Below are positions 1 to 12,758 of a DNA stretch of 64,000 nucleotides, in pieces (the first letter of the stretch is position 1; each line of letters begins with the position of its first letter). The DNA lies in contig NC_037647.1 of assembly GCF_003254395.2 (NCBI RefSeq), positions 10,111,050 through 10,175,049 of the forward strand, given 5' to 3'. This DNA comes from Apis mellifera (Eukaryota; Arthropoda; Insecta; Hymenoptera; Apidae). Made by a program: the position numbers and the translations under genes. Below the pieces are notes generated by a model, which saw only the letters and a program-made list of their open reading frames with translations, did not search any database and had not been told where the DNA came from.

Positions 1-329
1 ATCGTCTAACTTTAATTTTTATTTGTTCTTTCTTTTTTTTTAGCTTTTCCAAATTTTGGTAAGCTTTCCACACCTACTTAAATATTATCGCGTAATATGT
101 AATATCCTTCATGTATAAAAATAATTATTTTACCAATTGTTTTGTATGTTAAACATGCATTATACTATTATTAATTATCATTATTATTTTATTATTTTTA
201 TGGTAGCATCAATATGCGTTGTATGTTGCAGTACACGTTTGTACGCTCAATCAACAGCATATCTTTAAAAAAACAACAAAAATTTTTTTTATTTCCATTT
301 TTTAATTGTATTATTTTCTTCAAAATTAG

Positions 330-1713
330 GACATTTACGACAACGGATGATAGTGATGATCAAGATGAAAAATTAAATATTTTCTCTCTAGCATCTGGAC
401 ATTTATATGAAAGATTTTTGAAAATTATGATGTTGAGTATTATAAAGCATACCAAAAGTCCCGTTAAATTTTGGTTTTTGAAAAATTATCTTTCACCAAC
501 ATTAAAGGTAAACTATTATACACATTAATAAATAAATCAGAAGATATAAAAGTTTAACAGTCAAATGAAATTTTTCATTAGGATTTTTTGCCTCATATGG
601 CAAAAGAATATGGCTTCGAATATGAATTAGTACAATATAAATGGCCTCGTTGGCTTCATCAACAAACTGAAAAACAAAGAACTATATGGGGTTACAAAAT
701 ATTATTTTTGGATGTTTTATTTCCATTAAATGTTAAGAAAATAATATTCGTTGATGCTGATCAGGTATATGGATTATATATAATTACAATTTATTATCAC
801 TAATATTATTGGTTTTTATTATTAATTTTTATGATAATTAATTAATATGTGATATATGACATTGTTGTTAGGTTGTAAGAGCAGATTTGAAAGAATTAGC
901 GACTATGGATCTTGGAGGTGCACCATATGCATACACTCCATTTTGTGATAGCAGGAAAGAAATGGACGGATTTAGATTTTGGAAGCAAGGTTATTGGCGA
1001 AATCATTTACAAGGTCGCGCTTATCACATCAGTGCTCTTTATGTAGTAGACTTGAAGCGATTTCGACGCATCGCGGCCGGAGATAGATTAAGAGGACAAT
1101 ATCAAGCACTAAGTCAAGATCCTAATAGTTTGGCCAATCTGGATCAAGTCCGTATGAAATTGATATTAACATAGTAATAGTTAAATAATATATAATAGTA
1201 ATAAATAACTTGTTGTTTCAGGATCTTCCCAATAATATGATTCATCAAGTGGCTATTAAAACATTGCCTCAGGAATGGTTGTGGTGCGAAACTTGGTGTG
1301 ATGATACATCCAAAAAATACGCTAAAACAATAGATTTGGTAAATAATGTCGACAATAAATTGGTAATATGAATCTTAAATAATAATTGATTAATTGATAT
1401 TCAACTGTTGTTCCATAGTGTAATAACCCAATGACTAAAGAAGCTAAGCTACAAGCTGCCGTACGTATTTTACCAGAATGGATAGGTTATGATGAAGAAA
1501 TAAAAGCTTTACAATTAAAGTTAGAGAATGAGAATAGACAAACAGAAAAAGAAGAGAATGGTAATCGAATAAACATATTTAATTTTTTTATAAATATTTT
1601 TATTGTATATATATTTATATGTATTATTATATAAAATATGTATATTTTTCTTTTCTTTTATTTTAGAAATATTCGAAGATACGGAAAATTTTACAAAGCA
1701 TGAAGAATTATAA
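330..1713 (+). CDS. Uggt: UDP-glucose:glycoprotein glucosyltransferase, C-terminal part (5' end outside window)
   Basis: This is the catalytic GT24 glucosyltransferase end of the ER enzyme that re-glucosylates misfolded N-glycoproteins so that they re-enter the calnexin/calreticulin cycle. Visible exons are 330-507, 582-764, 872-1147, 1222-1338, 1419-1560 and 1667-1713. All phases join and give 313 complete codons before the stop. Blocks such as NIFSLASGHLYERFLKIMML, VQYKWPRWLHQQTEKQR, the DAD metal-binding motif at the 764/872 junction, YTPFCDSRKEMDG, SQDPNSLANLDQ and PQEWLWCETWCDD are near-identical to animal UGGT by recall. The protein ends in KHEEL, a KDEL-like ER retention signal. The donor at 1148 is GTCCGT, which is weak, but the Q|D junction agrees with the family. 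The first base of exon 330 is the third base of a codon, so an upstream exon outside the window is required. The intronic sequence before it shows no convincing further exon. Identity is very secure; only the N-terminal extent is unknown. Confidence 0.96.
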
Positions 1714-2364
1714 ATAAAATGAAATATAAGAATCAATTAATAAAATGAAATATAAGAATCAATTAAAAAAAAGATAGTATGGATACTTTTACAATTAAAA
1801 AAATTTTCCACAAATAATGGATTATTTTCAATATTCGCAAGCACATTGTTGCAACAGCGCGTGATTTTTTAAATGACAAATAAAACATTCAAAAATATTG
1901 ATTGTCTTAATTTAATGAATTATTCAATCAATCATTCAGAAATGTGTCATATTGTAGTAATTAATTATAGATAAGGAATTATGTCCATACCGTTAACATA
2001 ATTGTGATTTTGTATTATCTACTATAGTTATAAGAAATAAACTTGTAATGTTTGTAAGGTATTTTTTATGAATATTTGTTCCATTTACAAAAATACTTCT
2101 ATTTCTGCATAATATAAAAACTTTTTAATAAAAGAGAAACATTTTTTTGGCAACATTAAAAGAAATACTTATATTAATTAAAAGAAAGATCTTATAATAA
2201 AAATGAATAAAATTATTTATAATAATTACATTTTATATGTATTTTGTTTCCAATATTTATTAGAATTACAAGTTTGTATATAAGAATAACTTATATTTTT
2301 ATAACTATAGATTATTTATAATTATAAAATTATAAAACGATGAATGATAGTTTAGATTATTAGA

Positions 2365-2428
<64 letters not shown>

Positions 2429-4080
2429 ATATATTGTAACAATATATAATTAATATTGTAACAAATGATTGTTTATGATTTGTTTTACAATGCTAACATA
2501 ATCATGATCACTTCGATGATTTTTTAACATAAATTTTTTATTTAATTTAATTTAATCTTTTATTTAATTGTTTTTACATTTATTTCTAATTATTCTTATT
2601 AAAAATATTTTTATATTTAATTTTAAATTTGTGATATCTCTATAGATCATTAATAATATTTCTATAGATTTTTTCGAACGTAATTATACGCTAACTTTAA
2701 TTAAAAATTTATATGAATTTTTAAAAATATTTAAATATGCATATTAAAAAATAAGTATCTTTTGGAATGACAGTTCACTTTTATCTTCGAATTTATTTTT
2801 ATGAAAATAATCAAACATAAGATAAAATAATTATTAATTTTTTTTATAATTTTTTATTTAGATTAAATAGGGTTAATTATTAATCTTATACACACGTGTG
2901 TGGGTGTATAAGTGCGCGCGCGCACATACCACGCGTGTGTTATATCTTGTTTTTTGTAATTATATCATCAAATAAATATGATTACGATAAGGGCGAAATA
3001 CAACGAAAAATAATTACAGTTTAAATTGAATTAATTACTAAAATAATTATCAATATACAATTCTGATATATATTTTTTTATATTGATATATATTTTACCA
3101 CATGTTACATATTTTATCACTAATAAATCTATTATATAAAATCAAAATTATCGATTATAGTTGAAAATAAAATTGAAAATTGATAAATAATTTTTATGTT
3201 CCTTCTGAATATTCTATTTCTCTAAAATATATCGCAAAAATTTCTTTTAATCTTTATGCAGAAGTAAACTAATTCCATGGAAATAATTTATATTAGCCAA
3301 AATAATATGCAATAATAACATGATATTTTATTATTTTTTCTGAAAGTTAGAAATTCAGAAATTAGAATTCTATACGTGTAGTTTGCTGTATTTGTATTTG
3401 ATAAATATCTAATTAAATTTGAATAGAAATAAATTTAAATTTTAAAATTTAAATAAAAAATTTTTAGAAAAATACCAATTAAATTCTAATCAAAATAATC
3501 CAGATGATTAAATATTTTACATCGAAAAGAAAAAAACTTTGTGAACAATATAATAGAAAAAAAGAAAAAAATACAATCGATATATACAAGTTTAATTATA
3601 ATTGTTTTTGATTTTATTAAAGTGTAAAGTGATTAATATTACGAAAATTTATTTGATTGATAATAAGAGAAAATTAGAAATTTTAAATGATCGTTACAAT
3701 GAAATAACAGGAAATAACAGAAACAGGAAAACACAATACATCAAGTATTAAACTATCGTGAACATGAAGCGTAACAAAGATAGAATAAACGACGAGTAGA
3801 TAGAAACTTTGAAAGGCAGAAACAGATAGAGGAAGCAAAGAGTGGGGGAATCGATGGTCACAGAAGAAGGGAGAAAACAGGAGGAAGGAAATCGGCAGAG
3901 AGCGATCTTCAACTAAAGCAAGGGAGGGGATAAAAGAGATAGAGAGAAATAGCAAAGAAAGAACAAGAGAAAAAGAGAGAAACGGAGAAGGAGAAACTCA
4001 TCGAGAGTTAAGCTATCTGGTAAAATAAACGGACGAGACTAGGCAGAGGATCTTCTACCAAAAGACGGCATGAAGTGGCA
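1714..4080. other. AT-rich intergenic region with UGGT 3' UTR
   Basis: No gene is visible. The UGGT 3' UTR begins here, with AATAAA signals overlapping a 27-bp direct repeat at about 1713-1767. A (TA)n tract lies at about 2370-2440. A CA/TG and CG alternating patch (cacacgtgtgtg followed by gcgcgcgcgc) lies at 2890-2940. From 3770 to 4000 the + strand is purine-rich. Confidence 0.6.
2370..2432. repeat. (TA)n microsatellite
   Basis: A run of TA dinucleotides with minor interruptions in otherwise AT-rich intergenic DNA. Confidence 0.9.
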
Positions 4081-4415
4081 AGCGATTTACGGTGTTCATG
4101 TAACTAGTGACGCGCGTACAATCCATTCACGTTTCTTCGATCGGCTGAGGATTTAATACACTTGCCGATCTGCCATTCGTAATCGCGTCGCGCCCCTTCT
4201 TTTCGTTCCACTTTGCCTCGTCTCGCCTCGCCTACCGCGCCGCGACATCGCATCTTCGTTTTTTCCCCTTTCGCTTTTCTTCTCCATATTTTTAATCGAT
4301 CAACTGAATGGTGAATTGATTCGATTGCTTGTTGCACGTTACCATCAGCGCTGTTGTCCGCGCACGCACGCACACGCACATACACACATACATGCAACCG
4401 TCCTGCACGAGGATC
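4081..4415 (+). promoter_or_regulatory. CpG-rich promoter/5' leader of the zinc transporter
   Basis: This stretch lies directly before the first coding exon at 4416. It is distinctly richer in G+C and CpG than its surroundings (gcgtcgcgcccc, ctaccgcgccgcgacatcgc). A CpG-rich island at the 5' end of a gene whose body is CpG-poor is typical of promoters. I cannot place the transcription start. The role is inferred from position and base composition. Confidence 0.45.
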
Positions 4416-7400
4416 ATGGACGACGAAAGGATCAAGCTGTGAGTTCGAATATCCTTTCGAATTCGATCGGATCGATTCGGATCAGATCGGATCAAATCGC
4501 TTCTCCCCACTTTTCCCTATTGCAGTGTCCTGCGCAAGTACAATTTCTTACAAAGTCTGTTACAATTTTTAAATTTGACAATTTTTATGAGAGAAACAAT
4601 TAGAGTATCGATTTTTCGATAAAAGAAATCACAACAACGGTATTTATATTTATATTATATTATTATTTATCTTTTGTTTAATTTTTTGAATATGTTATGT
4701 TATGAAAAAAAAACATTTCAATTTCTTATGTTTATTTTAAAGATGCACATGTTGAAAAAAAAATATATTATAATTATTATGCTGATATATATTTTATATA
4801 ATTTAATTACGCGTTATTGTTTTTTAACGTAATACTTTTTAATATCATACGTTATAAAGAATCAATGGTAAAGAAAAAAAATGTAACATATCCTGATATA
4901 TCATGTTTATCATCCGCGTAATCAAATTCTGTTGCGTATCACGAAACAGAAGGACGATGCAATTTGGTTTTGCACACGGCATTACCGTCACGGAAATCAC
5001 AGTTTTTTCATCAGAGAAAATGTTTCTATGGATAATGGCTTAACGAATATGGATTTACACACAATATTCTCATTGATATCTTCTTAGATAGCGAGAAATG
5101 ATAACGGCAGTTAAGAGGATGACGCGTAATCTCACGTAAGTGAGAGTTTTCATCTCATCATTGTTCTCTATCTTTTTGTTAGATATGTTGAAAAAATAAT
5201 TAATTAAAATCTCGAGTAAAATTATTTTTAATAATTTTATTTAAAATGCTTAAATAATAATTATTTGTATCAACTAAAAGTTGATCCGTTCCTCACATAA
5301 CCTCGGCTTTTATTTGGTGCTACAGTTATCAACGATTATTCGACGTTTTGAATAATAAATTATTGAAGTGATTTATACTTAACTTTATTAATTAATTATA
5401 TTATCGATCTTATCTCGTGCTACGCATTTAAATTTTCGGCGGCAATCTCTAATCGTTAGGAAAAAAATTAAAAAACAATAAGAAATATCATGACTGATAA
5501 CAGATCGATAACTATTGTAAACAATGATATTTTTCTATTGATATAGACAATACAATACGGTTAGAAAATTTTTTTTGATTTTTCAAAATACAATTGAAAT
5601 AAAAAAATGCGCAGATATATTTTTGCTTTATATATACAATTATTATTTATATCGTACAAGGTCTTCGAAATAAAATTTTTCCTCATCATACATAATAACT
5701 TGATCGTGTCAAAATCAAATTAAGATCGAAATTAAAAAATCAAAAATCTGTGAATTGAAATATACAATTCAATTCTCTTAATTCTCTTTTTTTCTTCTTC
5801 TTCTTCCTCCCGTTTGTCAGAAGAAAACAGTGACAATTCTTTCCCTTTTCATATTTTCCAGGTGGTTCAATTACGAGATAAATCCGGAGTATCGATTGCA
5901 CGTTATAGAAATTGAACAATGACGGTAAATAAATTCGGTTTATAAATTTTCGTTCCCAATTATTTTCCGCATAAAAAAAGAAAAAAATTATAAAAATAAT
6001 TCCAATTAATCTTGATTAGTACTGCGTGCAAAACAATAGGCAATGAAAACAGATAGTGTAAAGATCTTAATATGATCTTAATACGACAAATTGATACGAT
6101 TTATTTCCTCAAAATCGATTGTGTATATCGATTATATTATACTCGTTGATTATATAATTATATTAAAATTATTTAAAATTCAATCGTTATTTTTCGTTTT
6201 TTGTTTATTAATTAGATTCAAAGACAAAGCTGTGTATGGATATGGAACAAGTATTCCGCCCAATAATAATGAAGCGGATGAGAATGAAGCCTCGCCGAAA
6301 AAAGTGATCTTTTGTGTGCACGGTAAACTTTCGGGTTGCTGTACGGTTGTGAAGGGCGCCACATCGATCGACGAGACTGCAAACACTACGATCAACATTT
6401 CTGCCGCCACTGCTATCGATGGAACTGATTTTCAACAAACTTCTTCCGGTAAAAATCGATATGATAATTGAAAATATGTGGATAAAAATGTGTTATTCTA
6501 ATTTTTTTTTTTTTTGTATTCTTAGCTGTACTGGAAGACCATTGTCATAGGGAAAGGAACGAGGAGATCGATAAAAAGGCAAGAAAGAAATTACTGATTG
6601 CTAGTACGCTATGTGTAATTTTTATGATAGCAGAAATCGTAGGTAATATATTATGTAATAGACATAAAAGAATAAAATACGCGTACGATAATATAAAATG
6701 TGTTGAAGAAGATGTATATAACACATTATTATAAATAGATATATAAATTACAATTAATTATTGGTAATTAAAATTATTATTTTATTTTTCAGGTGGAATA
6801 TTGTCAAATAGTTTAGCGATCGCAACAGATGCCGCGCATTTATTAACTGATTTCGCCTCGTTTATGATATCCTTGTTCTCGATATGGGTAGCGAGCAGAC
6901 CGGCCACGAGAAAAATGCCTTTTGGCTGGTATCGAGCAGAAGTAGGTATAAAAGTGTTATATTCCTCATTATATTCCTATGGAGATAATTATTTAATTAT
7001 TTACAGGTAATAGGAGCTCTAACATCGGTTTTATTGATATGGATAGTTACTGGAATTCTTTTTTACTTGGCAATCGAAAGAATAATTCATAAAAACTTTG
7101 AACTAAATACAACCGTCATGTTGATCACCTCTGCTGTGGGCGTTGCGGTAAATCTAGTGTTAGTGATACTACATTATATTAAAACTAATATTCAATTCGA
7201 ATATTGAATGATAAATTGAATAATAATAAATTTTATTACGGTTAAAATATATTATATTTTGTATTGATTTAATTTTTATATTGCAGAATGGGTTTATCGT
7301 TGCATCAGCATGGTCATAGTCACGGACATAGTCATGGACATAGTCATAAGTCAAATCGAAATATAGAAAATGAAAAAATTAATATGGAAGATCTTTCTCA

Positions 7401-8106
7401 TGATAGAAAGAACATCAATGTTCGTGCTGCTTTTATCCATGTTATAGGAGATTTCATTCAAAGCGTTGGAGTTTTTGTTGCAGCATTAGTTATTTATTTC
7501 AAGGTATATCCAAGAATGCTGTAGATTTGTCGAGAATTTAAGATGATGGAAACGAAATTGATATGTTAATAATAATTGCAGCCAAGCTGGATTATAGTCG
7601 ATCCAATTTGCACTTTTCTCTTTTCATTATTGGTAATATTAACTACAGTTGCGATAATTAAAGACGTGATGAATGTCTTAATGGAAGGAATTCCAAAAGG
7701 ATTTGAATATTCCCAAGTAGAGAGTACATTTATGCAAATCGAAGGTGTGGTTAAAGTGCATAATCTTCGTATCTGGGCACTGTCGTTGGATAAAACTGCA
7801 CTCTCCGCTCATCTCGCAATAAGTAAGTACATTGAAATCTTGTTCTTTCATTAATTTTTATTAATTTTATAAAGAAATTCGAATACATATTACAATTATT
7901 CGATATATTATGTTTACTTATTTGATTGATTTATTTTTCTTTTTATTTTCTCTAATGAAGAACCAGGTGCAAGTCCTCACAATATATTACGTACTGCCAC
8001 TAGAAATATTCACGATAAATACAAATTCTTCGAAATGACACTTCAAATAGAAGAATTTGATGAACGAATGGAAAATTGTAAACAATGCAAGGCATTATCG
8101 CAATAA
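4416..8106 (+). CDS. SLC30-family (ZnT2/3/8-like) zinc transporter
   Basis: This is a cation diffusion facilitator that moves Zn2+ out of the cytosol into vesicles or out of the cell. Exons are 4416-4438, 6216-6448, 6526-6642, 6793-6941, 7007-7158, 7287-7503, 7582-7822 and 7961-8106, totalling 425 aa. The first coding exon is only 23 bp (MDDERIK plus two bases of Leu). It ends in a GTGAGT donor and is the only start I found that fits the phase of exon 2, which has no Met in frame. Six hydrophobic segments lie between about residues 130 and 350. The tetrahedral zinc site is visible as HLLTD in TM2 (DAAHLLTD) and HVIGD in TM5. The cytosolic loop between TM4 and TM5 carries the histidine repeat HGHSHGHSHGHSHK (about 7306-7350). 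The C-terminal cytosolic metallochaperone-like domain follows, with VHNLRIWALSLD, and the protein ends CKQCKALSQ. The closest Drosophila relatives should be ZnT35C or ZnT63C-type proteins. The exact paralogue is not decided, so no symbol is given. Confidence 0.93.
4439..6215 (+). other. Intron 1 of the zinc transporter
   Basis: An AT-rich intron of about 1.8 kb. It contains an exon-like segment (acceptor tattttccag, then about 60 bp, then a GTAAAT donor at 5925). Its ATG at 5919 is out of phase with exon 2, so at most it is an alternative non-coding exon. A segment at about 5275-5385 resembles one at about 50340-50410. Confidence 0.6.
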
Positions 8107-8628
8107 TTGTAAATCTACAATTATATATATTTTCCAATTATTTTTCGAGATTATATACAATCGGATCGATATGTGATTTGAACTCTGTAAATAACTTAAC
8201 AATTTGTAAAAAAATAATACTATTGTGTTTTTCCAAAACAAATTTTCAATTCCAAAAATAACATATTTTTTTCCAAAAGATTAGATGATGTACAGAGATA
8301 ATGTTTTCAGTCTCGCTGATGATGATATTCCCTCTAAGGTCTGATATCCTCTGATAGCCCTTCTAATGATTTTTAATTATAAATCAATAAACAATTTATT
8401 TACCTGTCGAAACAGTTATTTATTATAAAAATTTGTTAATTTATTTATATCTCACTTTTCATATTGAAATGTTTTGAATCAAATTGTTAAATATATCGAC
8501 ATATCGTTTTTTATTATCGAAACTTGTTATATTATAGCGATAACTTCAAGCAAAACTTCGTTCATAACCTATTCCATTTTGGTTAAACTCGTATAAACGA
8601 ATATCAGCTAGCTGTCAAAACGATAGCT
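8107..8628 (+). other. Short intergenic region between zinc transporter and TAP42
   Basis: The two + strand genes are separated by 522 bp. This holds the 3' UTR of the transporter, with an AATAAA-type signal near 8385-8392, and the promoter/5' UTR of the next gene. No other gene is visible. Confidence 0.6.
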
Positions 8629-10057
8629 ATGTCAGAAAAAAAATTATTTAAGGAAAACGATGACAAAGATGTTACGTCGTTATCAGAATTATTCGATAAA
8701 GCGTTTGAACAATTTAATAATATAAATAAAACAGATAAACCTACAAACAGTGTACAAATTCAGGTATTAAATATCATTGCGTATTATTTTGAAAAAATTT
8801 TTCTTTTGTTTTTTTTTTTTTGAATTTTTAATGAAAATATTTTATATATATTAAATTGTACATACTTTTTTTAAATGTACGTTTCTATTTGTAATTATAT
8901 TCGTAAATTATATATTAATGATATATCTTTTTATTTTTTTTCATATGTAGTCTGATATAAGACGAACTATGAACATGTTAGAAGATGCAACAAAATTAGT
9001 CTCTATGGTCGATATGTTTAGTCAAAATGAAAGTTTTGATGAAGTGGCTACAGAAAATATAAAGTATTTTTTGCTGCCTGCCTTTCTTGGTACACTCGCA
9101 ACAAAAATTTGTAATATAGATGATCGAATGCATATTGTTAATGTTGCTGAAATCTATTTCGTCGATTTTTTAAAACGTGTTAAAGCTTATGGTTTAACTG
9201 ATATCGAAGTGCCCGAAATTAAATCGGAACATGAAAAAGAAGGCGTATCCGAGAAAGTTCGAACAAATGCGGAATTAATTACTGAAATGGTAAATCTCTT
9301 TTTAAATTAAAAATTATTACATTAAAATACTATTCTTAAGATTATATATATGTCTATATTATAGGTAAATCGAAGAAATACGAAATTACAGAGGTTTAAA
9401 GAACAAAAAGAATTGGAATCGCGTTTGGAAATCTTGCAAAAAAGTTTGTCTGATCCAAATATAGATGATGAAGTTAAAAGAGAATATTTTGTAACACTTA
9501 TTAAATTATATGTAAATTTAACAATAGAAGAATTGAATTCTTTAGCCGCTGAAAAACCAATTTTAGAACATATGAAAAATGTAGGAAAAACTGAAACCCT
9601 GGCTCAGAGTTCACAAAAACATATATCTCCACTTCCTCCAAAATTAAAACCAATTATTATTACTCGAGACGAAGTGCAAAAAAAAGTATTTGGAATTGGT
9701 TATCCTAGTTTACCTGTTTTAACTGTTCAAGAATTTTATGACCAACGAGTGAAAGAAGGAGAGTAAGTAAAAAATTATATATTCATATTTTTTAATACTA
9801 TTTTTAATACTAGTTTTAATACTACTTTTAAATATTATTTTCGTTTTAGTTGGCCTAATCCATCACATCATCAAACTACTTCAAAGTGCTTACAAGACTT
9901 AGCAAATAATCAAGGAAAGAAAGATGAAGAAGAAGATATTAAAAAAGAAGAAATGATTGAGACAGATAATCCAGAGATCTTAAAACAGTTACGTGCCATG
10001 GATGAATATAAAGATGTACATAGAAGAGGATGGGGTAATCGTGCTAATAGAAGTTGA
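8629..10057 (+). CDS. Tap42: TAP42/alpha4 (IGBP1) PP2A-family regulatory subunit
   Basis: This protein binds and stabilises catalytic subunits of PP2A, PP4 and PP6 and acts in TOR signalling. Exons are 8629-8763, 8951-9289, 9365-9762 and 9850-10057, all in phase, giving 359 aa, which is typical for the family. The N-terminal helical repeat domain runs through exons 1-3, including YFLLPAFLGTLATKI and the basic stretch NRRNTKLQRFKEQKEL, which in TAP42/alpha4 binds the phosphatase. The conserved C-terminal region has QKKVFGIGYPSLPVLTVQEF, YDQRVKEGDWPNP and the family-typical tail LKQLRAMDEYKDVHRRGWGN. An acidic low-complexity linker (GKKDEEEDIKKEE) precedes the tail. The start has no competing upstream in-frame ATG. 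The gene lies in tandem with the zinc transporter but has its own spacing and introns. A polyadenylation signal AATAAA lies at 10094. Confidence 0.95.
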
Positions 10058-11689
10058 ACATGATAAAATTATTAATTTTATCATATATACATTAATAAAT
10101 GTATTTATATGTACCTAATTTCATATTTTTCTCAGATTGCTATAGATTGTTCGAGATAATGTTATAATTGTTTATAATGATTAATAATGATTTAAGACAA
10201 ATAAATGTTGTGTTTTTGCAAAAATTATTTTTTTTTTGTAAACGATGTTTTGTAAACGAACAAATGATCAAAAAAATGTGGAATATAAAATTATAAATAA
10301 TTCTTTACTTAAATCCTATCATTATCATTTTGAGTGTTCAAAACTCAAAATTAGCATCATATATCAGCATCATATATTATGTTTTAAAAAGTCACCGTCT
10401 TAAAAATAAATTTTAAAATTAAGGATATAATAATTTATATAAAAAATTAAAATACATTGTAATTCTGAAATAAAAATTATAAAAATATTTTTTAATTAAC
10501 TGGTTACACACCAAGTAATAGAAAAGAAGAATAAAATAAGAATAGAGAAAGCAAAAAAATGTTAAAATCAGTGCCATTTCTAAAATACTGCAAATAAAAC
10601 ATATAGAAAAAGAACAAAAAAATAAAAAAAGAATAAGATAAAGATAAGAATTAGCTATTAATGCCGTCTTTCGAATATTAAAAACAAGATAAGATAGAAT
10701 AAAAATTAACTACTACTGCCATCTTTTAAGTCCTTTATCTTAGTTTGTTTCTAGTACTTAAGAGATGGCACTAAATGTTCATTCTTAGTTTTCTCCTATA
10801 ATTTGCTATTCTTTTTATGTTTCATTTGTAACACTGTAAAGATGGCGCTGATTTAAAAATTCGTATGTTACCTCCTATCCGATTATATTCTCCTAATAAA
10901 AGTCGAAAATTTGACCAAAAATTTTTGGGCTTAGAATTAATTTCTGAAAAAATTTCACATATCACTTTCTGTGGAATTATATTCTTCTAGTATAAAATTG
11001 AATAAAAATTTTTTATACCAATTTTATATTAAAAAATTGTCAAAAATTTTATATTAAAAAATATAATCTGACAAGAGATCATATGCACAATTTTTCTAAT
11101 ATTTTTAAAAATAAGAATTTTTATGAAAGTTTATAGTTATTTGTAAAGTATTTAATATTTATTTTTGCAGTTGCCATTTTTTTCATGTTTTATATAATTT
11201 TTTCAACAATTTTAATACTAAAAATATTTATCTTTTATGCATTTCTTTCTTATAATAAAAATTGTCATCTTTTATTAATATTGAATATTTTTAGACAAAT
11301 TTTTTTTAATTCTAAAAGATTTAGAAATATAAAGAATATTTTTCTTATAATTTATTTCTAGAATATCTTATTTGTTTTATATAATATTAAAAAATATTTC
11401 GAATAAAAATTGAATTACTTGGAAATTATATTTTTTGATATTTATAGATTAATAATAATAAAAGTAATAGATTTATAGATTAATAATAATAATTTATGAT
11501 GTAAATGATATGAATTTTTTATGAACAATAATATTCTACATCATATTAATGTGTGAGAAATTAGTTGAACGATCTAATTAAACTATAAATAAATTTATCT
11601 TGACAAAAAAATATTAAATATCTATTATGTATATAGTCTGTGCTCGAAGCATAAGAAAACTAGATGGCGTGGATTGAAATGCATGAAGA
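10058..11689. other. AT-rich intergenic region with ATGGC/GCCAT motifs
   Basis: No gene is visible. An imperfect tandem pair of about 58 bp occurs at roughly 10628-10735 (aagataagaattagctatta... and the related copy ending tgccatctttta). Several GCCAT/ATGGC motifs occur at about 10573, 10718, 10764, 10842, 11172 and 11663. Confidence 0.5.
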
Positions 11690-12758
11690 GCGCAGGTGTC
11701 AACTCAAAACAACAATACTGTATGACTATGAATCAGTTTGCAGGTATACGGGTGGGAGTCATATGCGTCAGCAACAGGTTGTCAAGTCCGAGAACATGTT
11801 CTCATGTTTTCTGTTTTCAACGTAAATTGAATTCGAAAAAGCGGGAGTTATGCAGACGTGCAAATTTGTTCATTAAAGTTTCGAAGTAAGCTCGTTATAT
11901 TCAGTGCGACGAGTTGATGACAATTTTATTAACGATGAGTGTGATACAAAGGCATATACTAAATATTTTATTTCTTGGAAATAGCAGATGATATCAAAAT
12001 AATATTGACGCGTAAATTACTCATTTAGCTCTAAAAAAAAAATTTTATTAAAAAGTGAAAAGCTATTTCTTTTTATATATTTTTACGACAAATTGTGCAA
12101 TCTCAATTACTACAATTTAAAACTTATTTTAAGAATAAGAATTGTGGAAGGAATATTTTCATTGATCAAGTCTCTTCACAAATGTACGTATTTCATTCAG
12201 AAATTTCTTACTATGATTATTTTTATGGAAAATTCCATGTTAGGAGAAGGTTAGATGCTTTTATCTATTTTTTTGAAAATTTTTATTCGTGATTCTACTT
12301 ACATGTGTGTATGTTTACATCTTTTTTATCTTAAACTTTGCAAGTATATTTTGTATAATATAATAATTTATTTGATATTTTTTTAATTCGTTTGTCGTGC
12401 CATCTTATTTCAACACTAATTGTTTGAATGTGTCAGCAATACTTCCTCGAGGCGGTGTGTATGTTAATTTGATTTGCGTCCTACTTTAAAACGTAGATTA
12501 TAAACTTCTGAAAAAAAGATCGATGTTGCGGAGAATTGTTGTAAAGAAAATAAGGACGTTTCTTTGTTAATTAATATTTTTTTACGTAATATTGATATAA
12601 AATTTTTAAAAAACTTTTTTTAAATAAAACTGAATTAAAATTATGAATTAAAATTTGAATATTTTTTTTATTTTTTCCAGATATTCACAAAAAACTTTTT
12701 AAATTACAGATAAATAAAACTAGATATTGTCAAAATATATGTAATAAATTTAGAAATC
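11690..12758 (+). promoter_or_regulatory. Probable 5' UTR and promoter of the RhoGAP gene
   Basis: A GTAAGC donor at 11886 and a strong acceptor (ttttttccag) ending at 12680 could splice a non-coding first exon to the segment 12681-12758 that precedes the ATG. This is inferred from splice-site quality only. The intervening sequence is AT-rich with no supported ORF. Confidence 0.4.

Noticed and set aside
44..58. Possible 15-bp UGGT micro-exon between a polypyrimidine acceptor and a GTAAGC
   Set aside because: The splice sites look fair, but five residues cannot be matched to the family with any confidence.
5862..5924. Exon-like segment with ATG before a GTAAAT donor
   Set aside because: Its frame runs into a stop after joining exon 2 of the zinc transporter; the 23-bp exon at 4416 fits instead.
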